Shown here piece by piece: positions 1-8,067 of a DNA stretch of 64,000 nt. A program made the translations under genes and the position numbers. Position 1 is the first letter of the stretch. Each line of letters begins with the position of its first letter. Source of the stretch: Bradyrhizobium diazoefficiens (lineage in GTDB: Bacteria > Pseudomonadota > Alphaproteobacteria > Rhizobiales > Xanthobacteraceae). Below the pieces are notes generated by a model, which was not told the origin of the DNA, made no database searches, and was given only the letters and a program-made list of their open reading frames with translations. The stretch lies in the NCBI RefSeq assembly GCF_018131185.1, contig NZ_JAFCJE010000014.1, forward strand, positions 1 to 64,000, written 5' to 3'.

Positions 1-126
1 GCCGGGTTGCCGCAACACATGCGCCCTTTCCGAATTTCGGTAAAGTGGAATATTTTCGGCGGCGCGGATTGACCCAGCGCTCGCGTGTTTTGCCCGACGG
101 GCAACGCAAGGGGTTGTGTCCGGCGT

Positions 127-444
127 TCAATCCGGCGCGGTTTGCACCGGTGGACTTGGAGCAGGCGTCGGCGCGGGCTTTGGCGCCGTCGGACGGCGGT
201 CGGCCCTGGCAAGATCGCGGCGCAGCGACAATGGCGCTGCGTGCAGGGCAAACGCGATCGCGATCTGCGTTCGGTTCGAGAGCCGGTATTTGCGCATGAT
301 GTTGCCGATATGCGCCCGCACCGTGTTCTCCGAGATCTTGAGCTCGTAGGCGATGTTCTTGTTCTGCAGCCCCCGCGCGATCAGCATCATCAGCTCACGC
401 TCGCGCGGTGTCGGGGTAATCGAATCCTTCGGATCCGGGCTCAT
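127..444 (-). CDS. Small LuxR-type HTH transcriptional regulator
   Basis: A 105-residue DNA-binding protein made almost only of a LuxR/FixJ-type HTH. Residues about 11-66 carry TPRERELMMLIARGLQNKNI and, further on, the recognition-helix signature SENTVRAHIGNIMRKY. There is no receiver or other sensory domain. The tail is Pro/Ala-rich. The ATG is preceded by GGGAGGAG about 6 nt upstream. It lies 51 nt downstream of the efflux permease gene on the same strand, so it is probably the last gene of that operon and may regulate it (inference). Stand-alone HTH proteins of this size occur in Bradyrhizobium; the inducer cannot be read from sequence. Confidence 0.85.
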   Translation of the reverse strand: MSPDPKDSITPTPRERELMMLIARGLQNKNIAYELKISENTVRAHIGNIMRKYRLSNRTQIAIAFALHAAPLSLRRDLARADRRPTAPKPAPTPAPSPPVQTAPD

Positions 445-495
445 GATGGGCTCCTCCCTGGTCTTCGGGCCGAATTCGCCGCGTCCGCCATCATC

Positions 496-1719
496 TCACT
501 CCGTTTTGAGCGCCTCGATCGGGCTGAGCTTGGATGCCTTGTGGGCGGGATAGAAACCGAAGACGATTCCGGTGGCGATCGAGAAGGCGAGGGCGAGGCC
601 GATCGCCTGGCCGTCAATCGAGGTGACCCAACCCGCCATGCGGGCGACCGTCATCGAGAGCGTGACGCCGCCGGCGACGCCGATGGCGCCGCCGAGCAGG
701 CAGAGCACGAGGGCCTCGCAGAGAAATTGGAGCCGGATGTCCCGCATCCGCCCGCCCAGCGCGCGGCGGATGCCGATCTCCCTCGTGCGCTCGGTGACGG
801 ACACGATCATGACATTCATGATGCTGATGCCGCCGACGAGCAGCGAGACCGAGGCGATGGCGACGAGCAGCAGCGCGACAGTGCGGATCGCGCCCTGCTG
901 CGCTTCCATCGCGGCGGCCGGATCCTGGACCTTGAAGTCGTCCTCCTGGCCGGCGGGGATGCGGTGGCGCTGCCGCAGCAGGTTCTCGATCTCCGATCGC
1001 GCCCCCGCCATCTGTCCGTCGCCGGTCACCTTGGCGATGATATAGGCAACTGAATCCCGATTGATGTTGCTGGCGCTGCCGAGGAAGCGCAGCTTGGCGG
1101 TGGCGAGCGGAACGAAAGCGACGTCGTCCTGCGCCGGTCCCTTGCGATCGAGCACGCCGACCACTTCGAGCGGCACCTTCATGATCCGGATCTGCGCGCC
1201 GATCGGGTCGTCGCCGGGCGCGAACAGCTCGCGTGCGACCGTGCTGCCGAGGATCACGACCTTGCCCGCACCTGCCTCCTCGGGGCCGGAAAAATATCGC
1301 CCGCTCGCAAGCTGCCAGTCGCGCACCATGAAATGTCCCGTCGTCGTGCCGTTGATCGTCGTGTTCCAGTTCTTGCCCTCGTGGATGACCTGCGCCGTCC
1401 CGGCGATCGAGCCGGCCGCGGCCTGGATTTCCGGAATCTGCTCGAGGATGGCCTGTACGTCACTCTCGGTCATCGTCAGCTTGCTGCCGTCCTTGAGACG
1501 CACGCCGCCCTGATAGACCGCGCCCGGGGTGATCATCAGCACGTTGGCGCCGATCGCGCGGATCTGCTCCTGCAGGCGAAGCTGCGCGCCGGCTCCGATC
1601 GCAAACACCGTCACGATGGAGGCGACGCCGATCACGATGCCTAGCATGGTGAGGAAGCTGCGCAGCGGATTGAGGCGCAAGGCGTGCAGGGCGATCTGGA
1701 AGCCCTGGAGCATGGTCAT
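496..1719 (-). CDS. MacB-like ABC transporter permease
   Basis: A 407-residue inner-membrane permease of the MacB/FtsX family. It has an N-terminal membrane segment (about residues 20-42), a periplasmic MacB_PCD domain (about 45-250), and three C-terminal membrane segments in the FtsX domain, beginning near ALLLVAIASVSLLVGGISIM and including TREIGIRRALGGR. The ATG overlaps the stop of the ATPase gene (1716-1719), which indicates translational coupling. Unlike E. coli MacB, ATPase and permease are separate polypeptides here. With the adaptor and ATPase it would form a tripartite efflux pump; no outer-membrane TolC homologue is encoded in the window. The substrate (peptide, macrolide or lipid) is unknown. 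Confidence 0.9.
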   Translation of the reverse strand: MTMLQGFQIALHALRLNPLRSFLTMLGIVIGVASIVTVFAIGAGAQLRLQEQIRAIGANVLMITPGAVYQGGVRLKDGSKLTMTESDVQAILEQIPEIQAAAGSIAGTAQVIHEGKNWNTTINGTTTGHFMVRDWQLASGRYFSGPEEAGAGKVVILGSTVARELFAPGDDPIGAQIRIMKVPLEVVGVLDRKGPAQDDVAFVPLATAKLRFLGSASNINRDSVAYIIAKVTGDGQMAGARSEIENLLRQRHRIPAGQEDDFKVQDPAAAMEAQQGAIRTVALLLVAIASVSLLVGGISIMNVMIVSVTERTREIGIRRALGGRMRDIRLQFLCEALVLCLLGGAIGVAGGVTLSMTVARMAGWVTSIDGQAIGLALAFSIATGIVFGFYPAHKASKLSPIEALKTE

Positions 1720-2441
1720 GACAGCGCACTCCGTTTCGGCAGGATCGGGACCAGGGTCTCGTCACTGACGAGCTCGCCGTCATGCAGGCGGATCGTGCGG
1801 CGGCACCGCGTCGCGATGCCGGGATCATGCGTGATCATCACGATGGTCTGACCGGTCCGGTTGAGCGCGGCGAACAGGGCCAGGATCTCGGCGCCGGTGC
1901 GGCTGTCGAGCGCGCCGGTCGGCTCGTCGGCGAGCACGATCAGCGGGGAGGCGATCAACGCGCGCGCAATCGCGACGCGCTGCTGCTCGCCGCCGGAGAG
2001 CTGCCGCGGGAAGTGATGGGCCCGGTGCAGCATGCCGACGGCCTGAAGGCTCGCTTCCGCGCGCGCCAGACGTTCCTTGCGAGCGATGCCGCAATAGACC
2101 AGCGGCAGCGCGACGTTCTCGATCGCGTTGTGGCGGGCGAGCAGATTGTAGGACTGGAACACGAAGCCGATGCTGCGGGCACGCAAGGACGACCGGCGAT
2201 CTTCCGACAGAGCGGCGACGTCGGCTCCCTCCAGATAGACGGCGCCCTCGTTCGGCAGGTCGAGCAGCCCGATCATGTTCATCAATGTCGATTTGCCGGA
2301 GCCGGACGGTCCCATCACGGCGACGATCTCGCCTTGCGCGATCTCGAAACTGACATTGCGCACCGCGGTGACCGCGACCCCGTCGGTGCGATAGGTCCTG
2401 CTGACCGACTGCAGGCTGATGAGCGGCGGGGAGGCGGTCAT
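1716..2441 (-). CDS. MacB/LolD-type ABC transporter ATP-binding protein
   Basis: A 241-residue cytoplasmic ATPase. Visible motifs are Walker A GPSGSGKST, the Q-loop in VFQSYNLLARHN, the ABC signature LSGGEQQRVAIARAL, Walker B LIVLADEPTGALD and the switch histidine in VMITHDPG. The sequence is typical of the MacB/LolD group that powers periplasm-facing efflux or lipoprotein-type transporters. It sits between the adaptor gene (4-bp overlap at 2438-2441) and the permease gene (4-bp overlap at 1716-1719), so all three are one coupled transcription unit. Family assignment is firm; the transported substrate is not known. Confidence 0.93.
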   Translation of the reverse strand: MTASPPLISLQSVSRTYRTDGVAVTAVRNVSFEIAQGEIVAVMGPSGSGKSTLMNMIGLLDLPNEGAVYLEGADVAALSEDRRSSLRARSIGFVFQSYNLLARHNAIENVALPLVYCGIARKERLARAEASLQAVGMLHRAHHFPRQLSGGEQQRVAIARALIASPLIVLADEPTGALDSRTGAEILALFAALNRTGQTIVMITHDPGIATRCRRTIRLHDGELVSDETLVPILPKRSALS

Positions 2442-3868
2442 GATCCGAACCTGATTCCGAGAAATTCAAAGCCCGCCGGCCGGATCGCCTGGCCGACGGC
2501 GACCTGGCTGCCCTCGTCGAGATCTCCGCTCTTGAGTGCGACTTGTTCGACGCCGGCCGCGCCGACCGTCACGGCAATGCGCTGGAGCGCGCCGCTTGCG
2601 GTGCGCACCCACACCCCGCTGCGCGTGCTGGCCGGGTCCGGGCGCGTGCCGGAAGGCTGGAAGCGCAGTGCGGCGAGCGGCACCTTCAGAACGTCTTCCT
2701 GGCGCTCGATCACGATCTTCACCAGCGCGGTCATTCCGGGGAGCAGCGCGCCGTCCAAATTGGAGGTCGCCAGGACCACGGTGTAGGTGACGACGTGCTG
2801 CTGGTTCTGCGGCGCCTTGCGCACCTGCCGCACCACCGCTTCGAAGCGGCGGTCCGGATAGGCGTCCACGGTGAAATGCGCGTGCTGGCCGGGAGCGATG
2901 CGGCCGATATCGGCTTCGTCGACCTGTGCGTGGATCTCCATGTCTTCCAGGCGATGCGCCACCACGAAGGTGGTGCGCGATTCCAATCCGACCGCGAGCG
3001 TCTGGCCCTCGTTGACGAACCTGCCGACGACGACGCCGTCGATCGGCGAGCGGATCACGGTGCGGTCGAGATCGGCCTGGGCCGCGGCGAGAACGGCCGC
3101 CTTCTCCGGCACGGCCATGCGTGCCTGCTGCAGCTCTGCCTCGATCCGGCGGACGTCGGCCTGTGCCCCCTCCACCGAAAAGGAGTTGAGGGACATCAGG
3201 ACCTCGGCTTCGCGCTCCTGGGCGAGGCGTGCGGTGAACTCCGTCTGCGCGTCGTCGACAGCCGTCGTTGCCACGACGTTCTGCGACTGGAGCGCCAGCT
3301 TGCGCTGCAGGGTCTTCTGCGCCGAACTCTTGACCGCCTGCGCGCTCTCGAGCTTGGCAACGAGCACGTCCCGGCTGCCCCTGGCATTTTGCAGGTCGAT
3401 CCTGGCGCGATCGAGCTTGGCCCTGGCGATGTCGACCAGGGAATTGGCAACGGCGAGAGAGGCCCTGGCTTCGTCGACCTTGGCTGCAAAGCTGCGCGGA
3501 TCGATCAAGGCGAGCGGCTGATCCTTGGTCACGGTGTCATTGAAATCGACATAGACCCGGGCGAGCTGCCCGGACAATTGGGAACCGACCTCAATCGTCT
3601 TCACCGGCTGCAGGGCGCCGGTGACGGTGACGGTCTGCTCGATGCTGCCGCGCTGGATGGAGGCATAGCGGAACATCGGCGCATCCGACCCGAAGGTCGG
3701 TGCTTCGCGGCGGCCGGGCACGAGCAGCCGCTTGGTCTCGTCGTAGGCGTGAGCCGCCTTGTCTGCCGCGCTCCCGGCAGCGCCGGTGATGACGGCCGGC
3801 CCCGCGGCGTAGATCGCGGCGAGACCGCATGCAGTTCCTAGCAAGGCAATCGCTGGCACAAATCGCAT
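2438..3868 (-). CDS. MacA/HlyD-type periplasmic adaptor of an efflux pump
   Basis: A 476-residue membrane-fusion protein. It has an N-terminal hydrophobic anchor or signal (residues 3-30), a lipoyl/barrel-sandwich segment near TIEVGSQLSGQLARVYVDFN, a long coiled-coil hairpin (about residues 130-260, rich in Ala/Arg/Gln heptads), a return half-lipoyl segment with RSPIDGVVVGRFVNEGQTLA, and a C-terminal beta-barrel and membrane-proximal domain. It would bridge the MacB-like permease to an outer-membrane channel. It is longer than E. coli MacA (about 370 aa) because of extra N-terminal sequence. First gene of the operon; the upstream region from 3869 to 4467 separates it from a divergent response-regulator gene and should contain its promoter. 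Confidence 0.9.
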   Translation of the reverse strand: MRFVPAIALLGTACGLAAIYAAGPAVITGAAGSAADKAAHAYDETKRLLVPGRREAPTFGSDAPMFRYASIQRGSIEQTVTVTGALQPVKTIEVGSQLSGQLARVYVDFNDTVTKDQPLALIDPRSFAAKVDEARASLAVANSLVDIARAKLDRARIDLQNARGSRDVLVAKLESAQAVKSSAQKTLQRKLALQSQNVVATTAVDDAQTEFTARLAQEREAEVLMSLNSFSVEGAQADVRRIEAELQQARMAVPEKAAVLAAAQADLDRTVIRSPIDGVVVGRFVNEGQTLAVGLESRTTFVVAHRLEDMEIHAQVDEADIGRIAPGQHAHFTVDAYPDRRFEAVVRQVRKAPQNQQHVVTYTVVLATSNLDGALLPGMTALVKIVIERQEDVLKVPLAALRFQPSGTRPDPASTRSGVWVRTASGALQRIAVTVGAAGVEQVALKSGDLDEGSQVAVGQAIRPAGFEFLGIRFGS

Positions 3869-4467
3869 ATCAAAACCCGCCTCGTTGAAATGATTTCGTT
3901 GTCGGCAGGAAAAAGTGGCAACTCGCTATGGTTGTAAATCATCTAAAAGTAGTATCGATCGTCAGTATGTCGCGCTTGCGGGGGCGACGGTCGGGTGCGC
4001 ATCGTCATCCAGAAGTAAAGTCTGCGGGGTGAGACGTTTCGTGATTTGCCGACAATGCATATGCATCGTATCGATACGAAGCGCGCGGTATCGAACTCGA
4101 TAAGCTGACTGAACGCCTCGTATGATCCGGTCGATACGGCCGGTGGCCGGCGTTCACGCCGGCACGTGGGTTGTAAATGCCATGACGCAGTTGGCGATGC
4201 TGCGGCCAAGATACCGGACTGTCGTATTCGCGATAGCGCGCTTCGCCATGATGCCGCCTGTGGCGCGTCGAAATCCCCGCGATCACGAAGCCCAATGTGT
4301 GAACGCCTTCACTCGCCTCCGGCGAGCGTTGGCCCTAAGACGTCGAACCGGCGGACGGACGCCGATCGTTCGATTCCCGCGAGTTGATCCAAGCACCTTG
4401 TCTTCGCTTGCAAGAAGAATGGACGGCGTTTGCCGGTCCATCGAGCCCAAGCCGGGAGTTTGTTGAA
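3869..4467. other. Divergent intergenic region with abutting palindromes
   Basis: About 600 nt between the efflux operon (minus strand) and the FixJ-type regulator (plus strand). Short open frames exist on both strands but none has a convincing ribosome site or protein-like composition. The base composition is less GC-rich than in the neighbouring genes. The region must contain promoters for both directions; I cannot place them with confidence. It contains the pair of palindromes at 4055-4078 and an 8-bp-arm inverted repeat, GCCGGCGT/ACGCCGGC, at 4146-4163. Confidence 0.6.
4055..4078. promoter_or_regulatory. Two abutting perfect 12-bp palindromes
   Basis: ATGCATATGCAT (4055-4066) is followed directly by CGTATCGATACG (4067-4078). 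Each is a perfect palindrome. They lie about 190 bp upstream of the efflux adaptor gene and about 390 bp upstream of the response-regulator gene. They may be operators for one of the two adjacent regulators; this is inference from position only. Confidence 0.35.
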
Positions 4468-5115
4468 ATGAATTCAGGCCAGGCCACCGTCTATGTCGTC
4501 GACGACGAAATCCAGATTCGAAATGCGATTGGAAGCCTCTGCGAGGAGACCGGCCACCAGGTGAAGTTGTTCGCCTCGACGGACGAGTTTCTCGCGGAGG
4601 ATATTTCGCCCGGACCTTCGTGCCTCGTGCTCGATGTCCGCTTTCCCGGCACGTCGCCGACCGGCCTCGAGCTTCAACGCCGGCTCGCCGAGAAGGGTGT
4701 GTCGATCCCGATCGTGTTCATCAGCGGCCATTCCGACGTCCGCGTCTCGGTCGAAGCCATGAAGCGCGGTGCGGTCGAGTTTCTGCCGAAACCGTTTCGC
4801 GAGCAGGAGATCCTCGATGCCATCAGGCATGGCATCGAGCGCGATCGCAGGCGGCTGGAGCGCGAAGACAGCGTGCGTGAAGCACGCCAGCGCGTCGACA
4901 CGCTGACGGTGCGGGAGCGCGAGATCATGCTGCTGATGGCCGAAGGGCTGGTCGCCAAGCAGATCGCGGCGCGGCTTGGCGTGAGCGAGGTGACGGCGAA
5001 GGTTCATCGCGCCAGGATGATGCGAAAGCTCGAGTTGCGCACGCCGATCGAAGTGGTGCGGCTGATCGACAGCATGGGGCGCGAGGCGCAGAGGACGTGC
5101 ACAGGCATGGGATAG
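4468..5115 (+). CDS. FixJ-family response regulator (orphan)
   Basis: A 215-residue two-domain regulator. The receiver domain (1-120) has the acidic pair in YVVDDE, the phosphoacceptor D56 in LVLDVRFPG, and the conserved lysine in FLPKPF (K108). The C-terminal LuxR/FixJ HTH (about 140-205) carries LTVREREIMLLMAEGLVAKQ and SEVTAKVHRARMMRK. I chose the ATG at 4468 (GGGAG about 9 nt upstream); an in-frame TTG at 4384 would add 28 residues with no family similarity. No histidine kinase gene is adjacent, so it is an orphan. It lies immediately upstream of, and on the same strand as, the curlin-like genes, which makes them candidate targets (inference). Confidence 0.9.
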   Translation: MNSGQATVYVVDDEIQIRNAIGSLCEETGHQVKLFASTDEFLAEDISPGPSCLVLDVRFPGTSPTGLELQRRLAEKGVSIPIVFISGHSDVRVSVEAMKRGAVEFLPKPFREQEILDAIRHGIERDRRRLEREDSVREARQRVDTLTVREREIMLLMAEGLVAKQIAARLGVSEVTAKVHRARMMRKLELRTPIEVVRLIDSMGREAQRTCTGMG

Positions 5116-5294
5116 AAGCTGCTCTTGCGCTTCCATGTGCCGACATTTCGCGCAGGCGTCTAGTCCGTATCGATTAGCATGAACTGCAGTCTGTCGCGCA
5201 GGCCACGGTCGGTTCACAGTATCCCTACGATGTCGGCCTCTTCCAAGACGGCATCCGTACTCAGTCAGACAACTTGGCCAGAAAGGGATACTCC

Positions 5295-5696
5295 ATGCGC
5301 AAATTGTTTTTTGCTTCCGTTGCATTGTTCGCCCTGTCCTCCGCGGCGCAGGCCGCCAACACCTCGACCACGGTGCAAGTCGGCGTCGCGAACGGTTCGT
5401 CCGTCACACAGAACGGCCTCACCAACTCCACTTCGTCGACCAGCCAGCTCGGCCTCGTGAACAGTGCGAGCACGATGCAGGGCACCAGCGCGGCCTCGCT
5501 CAACAACGGCAGCACGGTGACCCAGATCGGCGTGCAGAACTCGGCGACCACCGGGCAGGTGGCGTTCGGCAACAACGGCAGCTCGATCACCCAGGACTCG
5601 TTCGGGCCTGCCGCGCTGCAGAACAACGCCGCCGGCGTCGGCCAGCTCAGCGTGTTCGGCACCAACGGCAGCACCGTCACGCAGACGGCGCACTGA
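5295..5696 (+). CDS. Secreted curlin-like repeat protein 1
   Basis: A 133-residue protein with a clear Sec signal peptide (MRKLFFASVALFALSSAAQA). The mature part is made of Gln/Gly/Asn/Ser/Thr repeats of the form S-x-V-T/x-Q-x-G-x-x-N, for example TVQVGVANGSSVTQNGLTN and TVTQIGVQNSATTGQVAFGN. This periodicity of Q, G and N is the hallmark of curlin (CsgA/CsgB) amyloid repeats. The ATG is chosen because AAGGGA lies 6 nt upstream and the signal peptide begins there. First of five similar genes in a row. Function as an extracellular amyloid or adhesin is inferred from the repeat pattern only. Confidence 0.8.
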   Translation: MRKLFFASVALFALSSAAQAANTSTTVQVGVANGSSVTQNGLTNSTSSTSQLGLVNSASTMQGTSAASLNNGSTVTQIGVQNSATTGQVAFGNNGSSITQDSFGPAALQNNAAGVGQLSVFGTNGSTVTQTAH

Positions 5697-5817
5697 CCCA
5701 CGCAACCGTTTGGCCGGACGCATCGAGTTGCGGTGCGTCCGGACCATTCCCGAATGCACCGCAATCCGGCCGGCCGATCGATTGCGATGGCCCGCTTATT
5801 CTCGTGGAGGAAACGAC

Positions 5818-6210
5818 ATGCGGATCACCTATTTCATTGCAACGGTTGCAGCGTTCGGTGCGCTGACGTCCGCCGATGCACAAGCCGGCAACAGCGCCAG
5901 CGTGCTGCAATTCGGAACCACCAACACTTCGTTCATTTCGCAGAGCGGGTCGACCAGCAACAGCGCCACGACGATGCAGTTCGGCGCGACCAATAGTGCG
6001 ACCACCTTGCAGACGGGCTCGCTCCTGACCGTCAACAATTCGGTGATCGGGCAGGGCGGCACCACCGCGACTGCGTCCAACACCGCGCTGGCCGGCCAGG
6101 TCGGCGGCTCCAATTCGAGCCTGATCGGCCAGATCGGCGCGAACAACACGGCCGGCGTCGGACAGCTCGGTATCCTGAACGGCTCCACGATCATCCAGCA
6201 GGCTCCGTGA
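5818..6210 (+). CDS. Secreted curlin-like repeat protein 2
   Basis: A 130-residue protein. The signal peptide is roughly residues 1-21 (MRITYFIATVAAFGALTSADA). The mature part has curlin-like repeats such as SASVLQFGTTNTSFISQSG, SATTMQFGATNSATTLQTG and NSSLIGQIGANNTAGVGQLG. GGAGG lies 7 nt before the ATG. The C-terminus, with GVGQLG followed by an N-x-S-T-I-x-Q ending, resembles that of protein 1, which supports origin by duplication. The stop overlaps a GTG of the next frame, but the next gene more likely starts at 6237. Confidence 0.8.
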   Translation: MRITYFIATVAAFGALTSADAQAGNSASVLQFGTTNTSFISQSGSTSNSATTMQFGATNSATTLQTGSLLTVNNSVIGQGGTTATASNTALAGQVGGSNSSLIGQIGANNTAGVGQLGILNGSTIIQQAP

Positions 6211-6236
6211 GCCGATCCGAAGTGACGAGGCATGTC

Positions 6237-6647
6237 ATGAAATATCATTCGGGATGCGCGGGCGCCGTCATGCTCGCTCTGTGCTCGATCGGTGCCGGCT
6301 CGGCCGGCGCCCAGACCGCCGACATCAAGACCATCGTCTCGGTCGGCGGGCCGCCCGTCGTGCTGAACCAGAACAGTCAGCTCAACATGGCGGGCGTGTT
6401 CATGATCGGCGGCAGCACCAGCGCGACCGTGACGCAGAACGGCACCAACAATGCCGCGGGCGTTCTGCAATTCGGCGGGACCAATTCCGCAGCGATCGGG
6501 CAGGCCGGAGCGAACAATTTGGCCTTCGTCGGTCAGACCGGCCAGTCGGCGACCAGCCTGATATCCCAGCTCGGCACGATGAATGCGGGCACGGTGGCGC
6601 AGTTCGGCGCGGTCAACGCGTCGACGATCGTCCAGACCAATCCCTGA
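6237..6647 (+). CDS. Secreted curlin-like repeat protein 3
   Basis: A 136-residue protein with a signal peptide (about residues 1-25, ending SAGAQ) and repeats including SATVTQNGTNNAAGVLQFGG, SAAIGQAGANNLAFVGQTG and SLISQLGTMNAGTVAQFGAV. The ATG at 6237 has GAGG 6 nt upstream. An in-frame GTG at 6207 that overlaps the previous stop would add ten charged residues before the signal peptide and is less likely. The spacing to its neighbours suggests co-transcription with the other curlin-like genes. Confidence 0.8.
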   Translation: MKYHSGCAGAVMLALCSIGAGSAGAQTADIKTIVSVGGPPVVLNQNSQLNMAGVFMIGGSTSATVTQNGTNNAAGVLQFGGTNSAAIGQAGANNLAFVGQTGQSATSLISQLGTMNAGTVAQFGAVNASTIVQTNP

Positions 6648-6692
6648 TGCGCAGGCGGTCTCGCCGGCGTCGACAACAAACGGGGCAGTGCG

Positions 6693-7154
6693 ATGCGATA
6701 CGGCAAGCGGGTCCTGAGACAGGTCTTCGCCCTGGCGGCATTGGTCGCCGCCATCGGCACGGCGACGCAGGCGTGTGCCGGCTCGGTCCAGCGAAGCGTG
6801 ACGAGAGGGAATGTCAGCATCGAAACGGTCGTGCAGTTCGGCGACAACGTTCAGCCGGTGACGATCGAGGAGAACAGCCGCATCAACATCGCGCGGGTGA
6901 TCCAGATCGGCGGGACCGGAACGGTGGATGCGACCATCATCCAGAACGGCACGCGCAATTATGCCAATGTGATCCAGGTGGGCGGCACCACCAATGCGGT
7001 GATCGGTCAGTCCGGCGTGAGCAACACCGCCGAGATCACCCAGATCGGCAATTCCACCAACGCGCTCCTGCTCCAGATCGGAGACATGAACACGGGAGCC
7101 GTGAGGCAGTTCGGGCGTTTCAACTGGCTGGCGGTCTTTCAGTTCAGCCGATGA
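6693..7154 (+). CDS. Secreted curlin-like repeat protein 4
   Basis: A 153-residue protein with an N-terminal signal sequence (about 1-29, ending ATQACAG) and curlin-type repeats such as NIARVIQIGGTGTVDATIIQ, YANVIQVGGTTNAVIGQSG and TAEITQIGNSTNALLLQIG. Compared with proteins 1-3 the repeats are richer in Ile/Val and contain more charged residues (ETVVQFGDNVQPVTIEENS), which could mark a nucleator-like rather than a bulk subunit (speculative, by analogy with CsgB and CsgA). It keeps the shared C-terminal G-A-V-x-Q-F-G-x-x-N element. Confidence 0.8.
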   Translation: MRYGKRVLRQVFALAALVAAIGTATQACAGSVQRSVTRGNVSIETVVQFGDNVQPVTIEENSRINIARVIQIGGTGTVDATIIQNGTRNYANVIQVGGTTNAVIGQSGVSNTAEITQIGNSTNALLLQIGDMNTGAVRQFGRFNWLAVFQFSR

Positions 7155-7166
7155 TGGAGGTGTGAG

Positions 7167-7445
7167 ATGAGATTGCTCCTGCTCGCATCCGGAATAGGAC
7201 TCATGGGCGTGGTTGCGGCGGCGCCGGCGGGCGCCGGCGACGGCCACACGACGGTGGTCCAGGACGAGAACGGCACGTCGGTGATCACGCAGAGTGGCGA
7301 TCCGGCACAAGCCGAGGTCAAGATCGAGAAGGAACCCGGGCGCACGACGGTCTATCGCCGCAGCGGCGGCAACACCGCGATCGTGACGCAGGGTACCGGA
7401 ACGGCGCAGGACATGCTCGACTGGCTGCGCAAGCAGGGCCGTTGA
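7167..7445 (+). CDS. Short secreted curlin-cluster protein 5
   Basis: A 92-residue protein with a signal peptide (about 1-22, ending APAGAG). It has only two or three degenerate curlin-like strands (TTVVQDENGTSVITQSGD, NTAIVTQGTGTA) separated by a charged stretch (AEVKIEKEPGRTTVYRRSGG), and it ends in a short amphipathic tail (DMLDWLRKQ). It begins 12 nt after the stop of protein 4 with a GGAGG-type ribosome site, so it belongs to the same operon. It may be a minor component, chaperone or cap of the fibre; nothing in the sequence decides this. Confidence 0.7.
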   Translation: MRLLLLASGIGLMGVVAAAPAGAGDGHTTVVQDENGTSVITQSGDPAQAEVKIEKEPGRTTVYRRSGGNTAIVTQGTGTAQDMLDWLRKQGR

Positions 7446-7519
7446 CGCACGAAAGCCCACCGTCGCAGCCGGGGATTCCGGGCGTCTTGCCGCAGCGGTT
7501 CCGCGGTTAATCCCGTGCC

Positions 7520-7534
7520 TTAACCAATAATTAA
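7520..7534. promoter_or_regulatory. Candidate CtrA-binding site (TTAA-N7-TTAA)
   Basis: TTAACCAATAATTAA matches the alphaproteobacterial CtrA consensus TTAA-N7-TTAA, inside a locally AT-rich patch 86 bp upstream of the ATG at 7621. A second TTAA lies just upstream (7507-7510). No experimental support is visible here; a chance match is possible. Confidence 0.4.
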
Positions 7535-7620
7535 TTATACGTTTGCGGGTGGGCGACGGCCCGGCCTAGCGTAGCTGCGGGGAGCCGCTGTCGCTTAAGC
7601 CAAACGAGTTGGTGCGTATC

Positions 7621-8061
7621 ATGACGTATAAAATGCATGGGGCCTTGCTCGCCTCGCTCAGCGCAGCCGCGCTGCTCCTTCCCGCCAATGACGGTTTTGC
7701 CGGACCCGGCGCACAGCAGGGCCTGGCGGCTGCGCCGTCCGGCGCCATGGCGCGCGCGCCGATCGGACCAGGCGCGCGGTTTCACCGGCGCAGCAACCCC
7801 TGGGTCTACTGGCCCGGCGGCGGCGGGTACTTCAACGGCGGTGCCGCCTACAGCCAGCCGTTCGGCGAGACAGCTCATTCGTTCTCCGGCGACGTGCGCT
7901 ACACCTATTCCTATGACGTTCCCTGGGACTGGACGCATCGCTTCCCGCCGAATGTCGTGCCGTCCGACCGACCCTATGTGCCGAGCTGCCCGACGGAGCA
8001 GGTGACGGTTCCCGGCCGCGGCGGCAGCGAGCACACCGTCAACATCATGCGCTGCTATTGA
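7621..8061 (+). CDS. Secreted protein of unknown function
   Basis: A 146-residue protein with a signal peptide (about 1-28, ending ANDGFAG). The mature protein is rich in Gly, Pro, Tyr and Trp (NPWVYWPGGGGYFNGG, YTYSYDVPWDWTHRFPPN) and contains two cysteines that could form one disulfide (PSCPTEQ and the terminal MRCY). I do not recognise a family with a known function. The ATG at 7621 is chosen because the hydrophobic signal follows it directly; TTG and GTG codons lie just upstream in frame. Single gene, convergent with the acetyltransferase gene, with only 6 nt between the two stops. Confidence 0.75.
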   Translation: MTYKMHGALLASLSAAALLLPANDGFAGPGAQQGLAAAPSGAMARAPIGPGARFHRRSNPWVYWPGGGGYFNGGAAYSQPFGETAHSFSGDVRYTYSYDVPWDWTHRFPPNVVPSDRPYVPSCPTEQVTVPGRGGSEHTVNIMRCY

Positions 8062-8067
8062 GCGACG

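Noticed and set aside
4384..4467. TTG start giving the FixJ-type regulator 28 extra residues
   Set aside because: The added residues do not fit a receiver domain and the ATG at 4468 has its own ribosome site.
5340..7140. Direct repeats resembling a CRISPR or tandem array
   Set aside because: The repeats are degenerate coding repeats (curlin-like Q-x-G-x-x-N units) inside signal-peptide genes; there are no equal-length spacers and no cas genes.
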